From Coprobacter sp. (GTDB taxonomy: Bacteria > Bacteroidota > Bacteroidia > Bacteroidales > Coprobacteraceae), in contig JAFLRV010000003.1 in the NCBI GenBank assembly GCA_022511245.1, forward strand, positions 7,559 to 44,990: DNA of 37,432 nucleotides, written 5' to 3'. A program made the translations under genes and the position numbers. How positions within the stretch are numbered: position 1 is the first letter of the stretch; every line of letters starts with the position of its first letter. Shown one piece after another: positions 25,083 through 33,341 of this stretch. The notes under the pieces are model-generated. The model saw only the letters and a list, made by a program, of their open reading frames with translations. It was not told the DNA's origin and did not search any database.

Positions 25083-26588
25083 TTACCGATTCATGGCCAG
25101 CATTTCTTCGATCATTTCCCGTTGGTTCGACAGTCGGGGAATTTTATGTTGTCCTCCCAGTTTCCCTTTTTCTTTCAGCCAGTCGTGGAACAGATTTTTA
25201 CGGGCGACAATGATTTCGAGCCGGTCCAAAGCAATACCTTTGTACCGTTTGGCTTCGTAATCGGAATTGAGGGACTGGAGTGTGGCATCCAGAATCTGGG
25301 CAAACTGTTCCAAAGAACAGGGCATTTTTTCAAATTCGATGAGCCATTGATGACGGCCTTTCCCTTTTCCGGACATATAGACGGGTGCCGCCGTGTAGTT
25401 GGAGATTTCGGCTCCGGTCTCGGCGCAGGTTCGAGCCAGTCCTTTTTCTGCGTTGTCGACCATCAGTTCTTCACCGAACGCATTTATAAAATGTTTGGTG
25501 CGTCCCGATACGATTACTTTTACCGGATGGGTCGATACTATTTTTACCGTATCGCCGGTCTGGTATCTCCATAATCCGCTGTTGGTGGTAATGACCAGTG
25601 CATAGTTTTTCCCTGTCTCGATTTCCCAAATCGGGAGCGTTCGGGGATACTCCTTGTTGATTTCTTCTATCGGAATAAATTCAAAAAATATGCCCAAGTC
25701 AAGCATCAGCAGCATACCGGGAGATGAATCGTTCTGTATGGCGAAAAATCCTTCGGACGCATTGTATGTCTCGACATAGTGCATCCGGGAAGAGGGGATG
25801 AGTTCTTGATATTGAGTCCGATACGGTTCAAAACTAATTCCTCCGTGAAAAAAGACTTCCAAATCGGGCCATATTTCGGTTAAGTATTTTTTTCCGCTTT
25901 TGTGAAGCAGTTGTTTGATTAAAACAAGAAACCATGAAGGAACTCCCGACAGGCTGGTGACGTGCGAATGGAGCGTCTTTTCACATATTGCATCCAGCTT
26001 CGCTTCCCATTCCGGCATCAGGGCAATTTTTTTGTCCGGGATGCGAATCAAGTCGGCCAACGGATTGATATTTTGGATAAGCACGGCCGACAAATCTCCG
26101 CAACGGCAACGGGCCGACAGGTTGCTGATATCGTGACTGCCGCCCAGAATCAACCCTTTGCCTGAAAAGAAGCGGCTTTCGGGGTTCATTTGCAGGTAAA
26201 GGGCAATGCAGTCTTTCCCTCCGCGATAGTGACACTCGTGCATCGCTTCGGTGCTGACGGGGATAAATTTACTTTTATCGTTCGTTGTGCCCGACGACTT
26301 GGCAAACCATCGTATTTTGGAGGGCCATGTCAGGTTTGTTTCTCCTTTCTGCAACCGCTCCACATAGGGTTTCAGCTCTTCGTATGTGATTAAAGGTACC
26401 TGTTCCGAAAATTGAGTATAATTGGAAATGTCCGCAAAACGAAATTGCTGTCCCAGTTCTGTATTTCGGGCTTTTTTCAATAGATTGTCGAGTTGCCGGG
26501 TCTGAAATTCCTGTCCGTATTGGCTATAAAGAGCAATCTCTTTTTGCCGGGCTGTAAAAATACGGGACAGAATTTTGGTTGTATTCAT
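25083..26588 (-). CDS. GH3-family acyl-adenylating protein
   Basis: This protein of about 501 residues belongs to the GH3 family within the ANL adenylating superfamily. In plants these enzymes adenylate a carboxylic acid and couple it to an amino acid; the bacterial substrate is unknown. The ATP-binding block is WFAKSSGTTNDKSKFIPVS, followed by HYVETYNASEGFFAIQ and SGLWRYQTGDTVKIVS. The N-terminus is RIFTARQKEIALYSQYGQ. I start at the ATG at 26588, because a -7 box lies 29 nt upstream and the longer frame from 26648 would run through the promoter. It is complete and stands alone between alkaline phosphatase and the helicase. Confidence 0.9.
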   Translation of the reverse strand: MNTTKILSRIFTARQKEIALYSQYGQEFQTRQLDNLLKKARNTELGQQFRFADISNYTQFSEQVPLITYEELKPYVERLQKGETNLTWPSKIRWFAKSSGTTNDKSKFIPVSTEAMHECHYRGGKDCIALYLQMNPESRFFSGKGLILGGSHDISNLSARCRCGDLSAVLIQNINPLADLIRIPDKKIALMPEWEAKLDAICEKTLHSHVTSLSGVPSWFLVLIKQLLHKSGKKYLTEIWPDLEVFFHGGISFEPYRTQYQELIPSSRMHYVETYNASEGFFAIQNDSSPGMLLMLDLGIFFEFIPIEEINKEYPRTLPIWEIETGKNYALVITTNSGLWRYQTGDTVKIVSTHPVKVIVSGRTKHFINAFGEELMVDNAEKGLARTCAETGAEISNYTAAPVYMSGKGKGRHQWLIEFEKMPCSLEQFAQILDATLQSLNSDYEAKRYKGIALDRLEIIVARKNLFHDWLKEKGKLGGQHKIPRLSNQREMIEEMLAMNR

Positions 26589-26617
26589 TTTGCTTAAAAT
26601 GATTCGGTACTTTATGA

Positions 26618-26648
26618 CAAAATTAGCGAATAATATGTGCCATTGCAA
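26618..26648 (-). promoter_or_regulatory. Promoter of the GH3-family gene
   Basis: On the minus strand TTG (26648-26646) and TAATTTTG (26625-26618) are spaced by 20 bp, an expected -33/-7 layout. The box ends 29 nt before the chosen start. Confidence 0.65.
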
Positions 26649-26699
26649 CAGTTAACCTGTTTTTTTATGGTCATGCGATTTTCTTCTTTTTGTTTCCGG

Positions 26700-26734
26700 G
26701 AAAAAACAAGAGCCGATACCTGACGTATCGGCTC
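26700..26734 (-). terminator. Rho-independent terminator of the DEAD-box helicase gene
   Basis: A perfect 10-bp stem (GAGCCGATAC at 26710-26719, GTATCGGCTC at 26725-26734, loop of 5) is followed on the minus strand by TTGTTTTTTC. Confidence 0.9.
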
Positions 26735-26751
26735 CGTATGGGGGAGTGGTT

Positions 26752-28491
26752 TTATTTTTTTCGTTTCGAAGAAAACTCTTTTTGATTTTTTCTTCTGTCT
26801 TTTTTCTCGTGACGGGGCTTTTCCCGGTATCCGGCCTCTTTTCTTTTCCGTTTGGGGGCCCGTTCCATTTTGTCGGCTTCTTCCACCGCAATGCGCTGTC
26901 CGAAGAAATTGACATTGCGCAGGCCTTCAATAACACTTCGGGCCCCTTTTTCTTCGATTTCGAAGAAAGAGAAATTGGAGAGCAAATCTATTTTCCCGAT
27001 AATGACTCTCTTGCGCACATAGGTATTAATCAGATCGATGAGGGTATTGGGATAGAGTCCGTCTGTTTTCCCCAGATTGATAAACAGCCGTTTGAAGCCC
27101 GGTTCGGCTTGCCGGTTGCGTTTACTGCGGTCGCTGTCGTTATCTTTTTCCCGTTTTTTTTCGTCGGGGATGTCGAGTTCCCTTGCATCGGCGTAGTAGT
27201 CCAGCAGGCGGTTAAATTCGAGCGAAACGACCCGTTTTATCAAGTCTTCATTGCTGAGCCATTCCAGTTTGCGGAATATGGGTTGAAGGTAAGAGGCGAT
27301 TTCTGCCTCATTTACCTGTACTTTTTCGATTTTATCGACCAGATTGAACAGCTGTTTTTCGCAAATCTGTTTTCCGTTGGGAATGGTCCCTTTCTCAAAT
27401 TTTTTGCCGATGGTGCGTTCTATCTCTTTCATCCGACCTTTTTCCTTCGTATGGACGATTGCGATAGAGGTTCCGGTTTTTCCGGCCCGGCCGGTGCGTC
27501 CGCTGCGGTGCGTATAGGTCTCGATATCTTCGGGAAGCCCGTAATTGATGACATGCGTCAAGTTATCTACGTCGAGCCCCCGTGCCGCAACATCGGTAGC
27601 CACCAGCAGCTGCAAGTTCCGTATGCGGAATTTCTGCATTACGGCATCTCGCTGGGCTTGAGAGAGTTCTCCGTGCAATGAGTCGGCGTTGTAACCGTCC
27701 TGTATCAGCTGGTCGGCGATTTCCTGTGTTTCGCGCCGGGTACGACAGAAAATGATACCGTATATGTTGGGATAGTAATCGGCGATTCTTTTCAGGGCCA
27801 GATATTTATCCTTAGCATGCACCATATAGTAAACATGCTTGACGTTTTTAGCCCCTTCATTTTTGCCGCCGACGATGATTTCCTGCGGATGGTGCATATA
27901 TTTCCGGGAGATGCGGGCGATTTCATCGGGCATGGTGGCCGAGAAAAGCAACATGTTGCGGTTATCGGGAACTTCTGCCAAAACGGCATCGATACTTTCG
28001 GCGAATCCCATATTCAGCATTTCATCGGCTTCGTCCAGAATAACGGTGTGGACCAGCTCCAGATTAACCATGCCCCGATTCATTAAGTCGAGCAGGCGTC
28101 CGGGTGTGGCTACAACGATGTGTACCCCTCTTTTCAAGGATTTTATTTGGCTTTCAATGCTGGAGCCTCCATAAACAGGCAGAATCCGCAATCCGTCGAT
28201 ATATTTGGAATAGTCGGTCAGGTCGCTGGCGATTTGCAGGCACAATTCCCGTGTCGGGCTCAAGACAAGCGCCTGAGGTTGATTCTTTTTTAAGTTGATT
28301 TTTTGGATGACCGGCAGTCCGAATGCGGCGGTTTTTCCCGTTCCGGTCTGTGCCAGAGCCACCATATCGGTTTTTTCATGCAACAAACGGGGAATGACCT
28401 CTTCCTGTACAGGCATCGGGTTTTCGTAACCCATTTCGGTGATTGCTTTTAAAATGGCCGGGCAAACACCTAACTCTTCGAATGTATTCAT
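26752..28491 (-). CDS. DEAD-box RNA helicase
   Basis: This 579-residue helicase of the DeaD/CsdA type unwinds RNA in ribosome assembly and RNA decay. It has the Q motif (PMPVQEEVIP), Walker A AQTGTGKT (47-54), PTREL, ATPGR, DEAD (153-156), SAT (184-186) and HRSGRTGRAG. After about residue 465 comes a DbpA-type RNA-binding domain (LFINLGKTDGLYPNTLIDL), then a very basic tail (KRKRKEAGYREKPRHEKKDR). The start is supported by a -7/-33 pair upstream and the end by a strong terminator. The promoter carries an imperfect dyad. Cold induction is typical of the family but not shown here. Confidence 0.97.
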   Translation of the reverse strand: MNTFEELGVCPAILKAITEMGYENPMPVQEEVIPRLLHEKTDMVALAQTGTGKTAAFGLPVIQKINLKKNQPQALVLSPTRELCLQIASDLTDYSKYIDGLRILPVYGGSSIESQIKSLKRGVHIVVATPGRLLDLMNRGMVNLELVHTVILDEADEMLNMGFAESIDAVLAEVPDNRNMLLFSATMPDEIARISRKYMHHPQEIIVGGKNEGAKNVKHVYYMVHAKDKYLALKRIADYYPNIYGIIFCRTRRETQEIADQLIQDGYNADSLHGELSQAQRDAVMQKFRIRNLQLLVATDVAARGLDVDNLTHVINYGLPEDIETYTHRSGRTGRAGKTGTSIAIVHTKEKGRMKEIERTIGKKFEKGTIPNGKQICEKQLFNLVDKIEKVQVNEAEIASYLQPIFRKLEWLSNEDLIKRVVSLEFNRLLDYYADARELDIPDEKKREKDNDSDRSKRNRQAEPGFKRLFINLGKTDGLYPNTLIDLINTYVRKRVIIGKIDLLSNFSFFEIEEKGARSVIEGLRNVNFFGQRIAVEEADKMERAPKRKRKEAGYREKPRHEKKDRRKNQKEFSSKRKK

Positions 28492-28514
28492 TTCATGTGA
28501 TGTCGTTAGGGGTG

Positions 28515-28546
28515 CAAAGATAGCGATAAATATCGGTATCTGTCAA
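28515..28546 (-). promoter_or_regulatory. Promoter of the DEAD-box helicase with internal dyad
   Basis: Minus-strand -33 TTG (28546-28544) and -7 TATCTTTG (28522-28515) with a 21-bp spacer; the box ends 23 nt before the ATG. Between them is a 22-bp imperfect dyad (28519-28540, 9 of 11 pairs). Confidence 0.65.
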
Positions 28547-29604
28547 TTTCTGAGGAGAATCTGTCTCAGTTTGCTGCGTTTTTCAGGGGTAACGCCGAGT
28601 TCTGTTTCGAGGTATTTGGCAACACTGCCGTATGTACGGATGATGTTGTCGATACCGCAGGAGAGATACCGTTCGTCGGCCGACAACAGGGTGGTTATGG
28701 CTTCCTGAACATGTACGGGATATTTGTCGCAGTTGGAATAAACCGTTCTTTTGTTGATGCAGGAGTTGGAGAGCAGATAGTCTCCCAAAATGACCTCTTC
28801 CGGCATTTCCAGTGCTTCCATAATCAAGGCAACGGCAAGACCTACATCGTCTTTTCCCAGATTGCTGCTGATAACGACCGGATAGTTATCCTCGACGATA
28901 AGTTGGTTAAACATGGAACGATAGGCATTTTGGGCTTTTTCGGACAGTCCTACGTTCATGTCCTGCATGAAAATGACCGCATCGCCCCGACGGAGTTCAT
29001 TGTCTTTTATCTTCTGGCACAAGGCGGTTTCTCCGGGCAGAGAGATGGGCAGGTTGATAATGTTGTCCAGATGCCATGTTTGCGGCGGCATGCGGAATGT
29101 TTCGGGATTGCGGAAGTCGATTAATGTGCGCACTCCCATCGCATTGAGCCGTTTGATGCCGGATTCATCGGCGGTATTGAGTTGCCCCGAACGGTATATC
29201 ATTCCCCAGCGGATGTATTTCTGGCTGCTGTTTCTGTACCCTCCTATGTCTCTGAAATTTTGGACGTTGCCCATTTTGGGGGTACGGGCTGCGGTAATGA
29301 CATCGTATTTATCGAAAAAACGGACCAAGAAACAGGCCCGTTCGAGATTCCGACCTGTTTTTATCCGCAACGCCTGGTCTGAAACGGGACATTCTGCCAG
29401 CGGTTCGGCTGTCGTATCGAAATTGTCGGGATGGGTGGAGCGGTATATTTTTACCGTGCCGGTGGTTATCTTCGGGAAAAGCTCCCATTTGATAAGGTAT
29501 TCGAAATCGCCGATTTCTTCACAGACCACTTCTATTTCGGGCTGTGAGGCGGAACAGGCGTACAGGAAAATAAGCAGCAGCGACAATGGGACATATTTCA
29601 GCAT
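28543..29604 (-). CDS. Tyrosine-phosphatase-like lipoprotein lacking catalytic residues
   Basis: The 353-residue product has a lipoprotein signal (LSLLLIFLYACSAS, Cys17 lipidated), an N-terminal FN3-like domain (about 22-100) and a C-terminal domain of the bacterial Tyr/Ser phosphatase type (PF13350-like). Family landmarks NVQNFRDIGGYRNSS, GMIYRSGQL and RTLIDFRNPETF are intact. The P-loop, normally HCxxGKDRTG, reads SSNLGKDDVG: Ser247 replaces the nucleophilic Cys and Asp253 the phosphate-binding Arg. As read, it should have no phosphatase activity, so a binding or scaffold role at the cell envelope is more likely. It has its own -7 box (29631-29638). Confidence 0.88.
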   Translation of the reverse strand: MLKYVPLSLLLIFLYACSASQPEIEVVCEEIGDFEYLIKWELFPKITTGTVKIYRSTHPDNFDTTAEPLAECPVSDQALRIKTGRNLERACFLVRFFDKYDVITAARTPKMGNVQNFRDIGGYRNSSQKYIRWGMIYRSGQLNTADESGIKRLNAMGVRTLIDFRNPETFRMPPQTWHLDNIINLPISLPGETALCQKIKDNELRRGDAVIFMQDMNVGLSEKAQNAYRSMFNQLIVEDNYPVVISSNLGKDDVGLAVALIMEALEMPEEVILGDYLLSNSCINKRTVYSNCDKYPVHVQEAITTLLSADERYLSCGIDNIIRTYGSVAKYLETELGVTPEKRSKLRQILLRN

Positions 29605-29630
29605 AAAACCTCTGGATGAATTGTTCTGTG

Positions 29631-29638
29631 CAAATATA
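29631..29638 (-). promoter_or_regulatory. -7 box of the phosphatase-like lipoprotein gene
   Basis: TATATTTG on the minus strand matches TAnnTTTG and ends 26 nt before the ATG at 29604. Confidence 0.55.
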
Positions 29639-29707
29639 TACTACACGAGGTATAATGCGATGCCGAATTGTATTATTTTAAATATATCCCGAATTTTTTG
29701 TAAATAA

Positions 29708-30637
29708 TTAATCGTTGGCGCTATACTTTTGGGCGAATTCCGGAGAGATATAGTTTTCGTAAGATTGGCACACCTCCGATGCGAACGAGATGCCTGTATC
29801 TATAATATCCTTCCATTCGTCGTCGTTGAGTTCTGCCAGCCGCTCCCGTGTAATGTCGTTTTTCAGCAATCCGAAGATGAATCCGGCGTTGAAGTTGTCG
29901 CCGGCTCCGATGGTGCTGACCGGAGTGATGTCGGCGGTTTTGCAACTCATCTGTTTCTGGCCCGAGTAAAGTTCCACATTTTTTTCTCCACCCGTGTAAA
30001 TGAAATGGGGGCAGTAAAATTTAATGCGGTCTTTGTATATTTTTTCCCCGTCGTTCATTTGAAAAAGATTTTCAAAATCTTCGTCAGAGCCTTTCACCAC
30101 ATCGGCATACTCCAGGTTTTCAAGCACTGCGGGCATGACTTTCATGGCTTCGTGTGCATGCGATTTTCTGAAATTGATATCGTAATAGATAATGGCTTTC
30201 CGGGTTCTGGCGTATTCAAGAAATTCGATTATTCTCGGCCGCAGAACCGGATTTATAGCGTAATAGGAGCCGATAATGAGAATGTCATCGGCATCGATGC
30301 GCGGCCACACGACATTGAGCCGGCTTTCGGGATATTGGGTGTAAAACATGTATTCGGTGCGGTTGTCCTCTTTTAAAAATGCGAGCGATACCGGAGACTT
30401 GCCGTCATAAAATACGTCGATATAGTCTGTCGTTATGTTGTTTTCCCGCATGAAAGAGAGTATCGTATCGCCCACCTTGTCTTGACCCAGTTCCGAAATA
30501 AAACAGGCCGGGACGTGCAGCCGTCCCAAAGAAATCATGGTATTGAACACAGACCCTCCGGGCAATGCTTTGGTCGGTTGCCCGTTTTTGAAAATAATGT
30601 CAAGAATGGTTTCTCCTATCCCGATTACTTTGCGCAT
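29708..30637 (-). CDS. PfkB-family carbohydrate kinase
   Basis: This ribokinase-fold kinase of about 309 residues phosphorylates a sugar with ATP. The N-terminal sugar-binding part has GIGETILDIIF and LPGGSVFNTMISLGRL. The anion hole and catalytic Asp are in STIGAGDNFNAGFIFGLL. I start it at the ATG at 30637 (MRKVIGIG), 11 nt after the preceding stop. A longer frame from 30823 overlaps the upstream isomerase gene and gives an implausible tail. It closes a three-gene minus-strand operon after the LOG protein and the SIS isomerase. The substrate is unknown; a fructokinase-like or other hexose or pentose kinase is possible. Confidence 0.92.
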   Translation of the reverse strand: MRKVIGIGETILDIIFKNGQPTKALPGGSVFNTMISLGRLHVPACFISELGQDKVGDTILSFMRENNITTDYIDVFYDGKSPVSLAFLKEDNRTEYMFYTQYPESRLNVVWPRIDADDILIIGSYYAINPVLRPRIIEFLEYARTRKAIIYYDINFRKSHAHEAMKVMPAVLENLEYADVVKGSDEDFENLFQMNDGEKIYKDRIKFYCPHFIYTGGEKNVELYSGQKQMSCKTADITPVSTIGAGDNFNAGFIFGLLKNDITRERLAELNDDEWKDIIDTGISFASEVCQSYENYISPEFAQKYSAND

Positions 30638-30648
30638 ATTTTTATCGT

Positions 30649-31266
30649 TTATTCTGTTTCGTGACTTTGTTGTCGTGACAGTTGTCCCAAATATCCGCCG
30701 TGATGACGCAGTGCATATTGTTTGCTGTCGAATTTCGTAGCTTCCATCGTGCTGACCACCAGAATATCTCCGATAACGGTCATCATGGTGGTCGATGTCG
30801 TAGGGGTGAGGTTGAGGGGACATACCTCATCGGGGCCGCCGGTAAAAAGGCAGATATCGGCTTTACGGGCCAGTTCGCTGTCTTTGTTTCCGGTAATGAC
30901 GATAAATTGCATTTCGGGTCTCAACCGGGCGGCCAGCGTCAGCAGTTCGAGTATTTCCCGTGTTTTGCCGGAATTGGAAATAACCAGCATGACATCGTTT
31001 TCCTGTAAAATTCCCAAATCTCCGTGTTGGGCTTCACTGGGATGCAGAAAAACCGCCGGAATACCGGTTGAGCAGAAAGTTGTCGCAATGTTCATGGCGA
31101 TTTGTCCGGCTTTGCCCATACCGCTGGTAACCAATTTCCCCTTTTTCAAATGTACCTTGTCAACGATTAAAGCAACCGCTTTTTCAAAATCGTCGGTAAC
31201 CGGAATATTTAAGATGGCATCGGCCTCCCTGCGTAAAATGGATTGAATATGTTCTTTTGTAGACAT
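30649..31266 (-). CDS. SIS-domain sugar-phosphate isomerase (KdsD/GutQ-like, no CBS domains)
   Basis: This 205-residue protein has one SIS domain. SGMGKAGQIAMNIATTF, FLHPSEAQHGDLGIL and VISNSGKTREILELL are the KdsD/KpsF/GutQ pattern, which converts ribulose 5-phosphate to arabinose 5-phosphate for Kdo synthesis. The E. coli enzymes carry two C-terminal CBS domains (about 328 residues). Here they are absent, as in the SIS-only arabinose-5-phosphate isomerase known from Bacteroides fragilis. It lies 6 bp after the LOG gene and 11 bp before the PfkB kinase gene. Kdo synthesis is the likeliest role, but the kinase partner leaves other sugar-phosphate roles open. Confidence 0.88.
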   Translation of the reverse strand: MSTKEHIQSILRREADAILNIPVTDDFEKAVALIVDKVHLKKGKLVTSGMGKAGQIAMNIATTFCSTGIPAVFLHPSEAQHGDLGILQENDVMLVISNSGKTREILELLTLAARLRPEMQFIVITGNKDSELARKADICLFTGGPDEVCPLNLTPTTSTTMMTVIGDILVVSTMEATKFDSKQYALRHHGGYLGQLSRQQSHETE

Positions 31267-31272
31267 AGAGCG

Positions 31273-31824
31273 TTACGGTTTTGGTTCCAAATTTTCGATA
31301 ACCGATATACAGTCTTCGATATTGTCGGCTATCCTATAATTAAGATGCTTTTTCGATGCGAAACGTTGCGTGTAAAAAACATCGAATTGGCGGAGCAAGT
31401 CGCTGTAAAAATTGGCTGTATTGCAGAAAATCACTTTTTTCCGGTGATATCCCAACCGGCCGGCGGCTATTATGGTGAACACTTCGTCCAATGTCCCGAA
31501 TCCTCCCGGCAATGCAATAAAAATGTCCCCCAGTTCCAGCATCTTTTGCTTGCGTTCATGCAGGTCGTTTACTATAATCTGCCGGTTGGGCAGAGAACTT
31601 TTTTTTCCTGCGTCGCAGATTTTTTGCGGGATAACCCCGACAATCTTTCCGCCATGTTCCTGCACATGCAAGGCTGTCTCTTCCATCAGTCCGGAGCAGG
31701 AGCCGCCGTAAATCAGCGTGCGGCCGCTCTTTCCTATCCAGTTGCCCAGCGTTGCCGCTTCGTGGAAATATTTCCGGTCGATGGTATTTCCGGCCGAACA
31801 AAAGACACCGATATTGTTTAGCAT
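31273..31824 (-). CDS. LOG family nucleotide phosphoribohydrolase
   Basis: This 183-residue LOG (Lonely Guy) protein cleaves a nucleoside 5'-monophosphate into base and ribose 5-phosphate. The signature PGGFGTLDEVF is intact, as are VFCSAGNTIDRKYFHEA at the N-terminus and YGGSCSGLMEETALHV. In bacteria such proteins act on AMP and related nucleotides; the link to cytokinin is not expected here. It heads a three-gene operon with an isomerase and a kinase that both handle sugar phosphates. A -7 box variant TATCTTCG (31856-31849, minus strand) lies 24 nt upstream. Confidence 0.93.
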   Translation of the reverse strand: MLNNIGVFCSAGNTIDRKYFHEAATLGNWIGKSGRTLIYGGSCSGLMEETALHVQEHGGKIVGVIPQKICDAGKKSSLPNRQIIVNDLHERKQKMLELGDIFIALPGGFGTLDEVFTIIAAGRLGYHRKKVIFCNTANFYSDLLRQFDVFYTQRFASKKHLNYRIADNIEDCISVIENLEPKP

Positions 31825-31848
31825 TGATGTGATATTAAAAATGCAAGG

Positions 31849-31856
31849 CGAAGATA
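31849..31856 (-). promoter_or_regulatory. -7 box variant for the LOG operon
   Basis: TATCTTCG on the minus strand, one base from TAnnTTTG, ends 24 nt before the LOG ATG. It is identical to the box before the GT4 gene at 16877-16884. Confidence 0.4.
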
Positions 31857-31931
31857 TGTCTTTTATTTAAAAATAGAAAGTTCTGGGACGTTTTTCAAGA
31901 AATAAAGGCGGCGTATTCACAGAAGAAAGGC

Positions 31932-31960
31932 ATACCGGCTGGTTTTTACCGGTATTTTTT
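31932..31960 (+). terminator. Orphan terminator-like hairpin
   Basis: ATACCGG (31932-31938) pairs with CCGGTAT (31949-31955) and is followed by a T-run on the plus strand. No plus-strand gene ends before it, and the M16 peptidase promoter lies downstream. The rest of 31825-32098 holds only the two promoters. Confidence 0.45.
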
Positions 31961-32065
31961 CATTTTATTTTGCTGATTGCAGAGAAAAAAGACAGCAGCA
32001 ATCCGGCAATATCCCAAAACAGGTATTTTTGGGAACAGAACTCTTTCGGTTCGCAATAAAATGAC

Positions 32066-32073
32066 TACTTTTG
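32066..32073 (+). promoter_or_regulatory. -7 box of the M16 peptidase gene
   Basis: TACTTTTG matches TAnnTTTG exactly and ends 25 nt before the ATG at 32099. Confidence 0.6.
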
Positions 32074-32098
32074 GGCATTGAATATATATGATTAAGTT

Positions 32099-33319
32099 AT
32101 GTCTTGTCTCTCTCTTGTACTGCCGAATGGACTTCGCATCGTTCACTTGCCTTCCTCTTCGCCTGTTTCGTATTGCGGGTTTTCCGTGAATGCCGGTACA
32201 CGGGACGAGTCGGTCGGAGAGTTCGGATTGGCTCATTTTGTGGAGCATATGATATTCAAGGGAACGGCGCGTCGCCGCTCGATGCACATTCTGAACCGGA
32301 TGGAGCATGTCGGGGGAGAATTGAATGCCTACACGGCCAAAGAAGAGACATTGATTTATGCCACTTTTTTGGAGGAGCATTTGGGGCGGGCTGTCGAGCT
32401 GCTGTCGGATTTGGTTTTGCATTCCTGTTTCCCTTTGGCGGAAATAGAGAAGGAGGTCGATGTCATATTGGATGAAATCAATTCGTACCGGGACAATCCG
32501 TCGGAGGCTATTTATGATGATTTTGAAAATTTACTTTTTGACGGCCATTCGCTGGGGCATAACATTTTGGGCGTAAAGTCCGATTTGCTTCGTTTCGATA
32601 CCGCTTCGGGATGCAGTTTCCTTCACCGTTATTACCGTCCGGGCAACATGGTCTTTTTCTCTATGGGAAGAGCCTCATTCAAGCGGATTGTTACTTTGGT
32701 TACCAAATATTTCGGAGCGGTTCCCGACCGTCCCGATTGCAACCGGCGTTTTGCTCCGGCAGATTACCGCCCCTTTACCCGAACCGAACAGCTGGACACG
32801 TTTCAAGCCCATGCCCTTATCGGGAACCGGGCCTGTTCCATATACGATGACCGGCGCACGGCATTGTATCTGCTGAACAATATTCTGGGAGGGCCGGGAA
32901 TGAACAGCCGGCTGAATATCTCTTTGCGGGAAAAGACAGGATATGTATATACGGTGGAGTCATTGCTGACCTCTTATACCGATACGGGTGTTTTTGCCGT
33001 CTATTTCGGAACCGACCATAAAAATACCGACCGGTGTCTCCGATTGGTATATAAAGAACTGAAAAAATGCAGGGACAATAAACTCACCTCGCTCCAGCTG
33101 TCGAGAGCCAAAAGACAGCTGATGGGGCAAATCGGAATCGGGACCGACAACCGGGAGAGTCTCGCTTTGGGGCTGGGTAAAACATTCCTGCATCGCAACC
33201 GGTACGACTCTATGGAAGAGGTCTATCATCGGCTGGAGCAGGTGACGGCCTCCGACATTTTGTCGGTGGCCAATGAAATATTCGATGAAAAGACCCTTTC
33301 GATGCTTGTTTATGATTGA
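32099..33319 (+). CDS. M16-family zinc metallopeptidase
   Basis: This 406-residue pitrilysin-family peptidase has the inverted zinc motif HxxEH as HFVEH (His46, Glu49, His50). The third ligand is probably Glu126 in VILDEINSYRDNP, about 77 residues on, as expected. The second, non-catalytic half has GGPGMNSRLNISLREKTGYVY, the R/Y-type substrate-binding block. No signal peptide is seen, so it should be cytoplasmic. Length fits the single-chain class acting as a dimer. It stands alone on the plus strand and converges on yfhO with 22 bp between stops and no terminator. Confidence 0.94.
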   Translation: MSCLSLVLPNGLRIVHLPSSSPVSYCGFSVNAGTRDESVGEFGLAHFVEHMIFKGTARRRSMHILNRMEHVGGELNAYTAKEETLIYATFLEEHLGRAVELLSDLVLHSCFPLAEIEKEVDVILDEINSYRDNPSEAIYDDFENLLFDGHSLGHNILGVKSDLLRFDTASGCSFLHRYYRPGNMVFFSMGRASFKRIVTLVTKYFGAVPDRPDCNRRFAPADYRPFTRTEQLDTFQAHALIGNRACSIYDDRRTALYLLNNILGGPGMNSRLNISLREKTGYVYTVESLLTSYTDTGVFAVYFGTDHKNTDRCLRLVYKELKKCRDNKLTSLQLSRAKRQLMGQIGIGTDNRESLALGLGKTFLHRNRYDSMEEVYHRLEQVTASDILSVANEIFDEKTLSMLVYD

Positions 33320-33341
33320 TTCGGGACCCGACCCATACAAA

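Noticed and set aside
26652-26936. A 94-codon minus-strand open frame at the end of the helicase gene
   Set aside because: It overlaps the helicase's basic tail in another frame and runs through its terminator hairpin.
29708-30823. A longer PfkB kinase beginning at 30823
   Set aside because: The extra 62 residues overlap the SIS isomerase gene and have no kinase homology; the ATG at 30637 gives a standard N-terminus.
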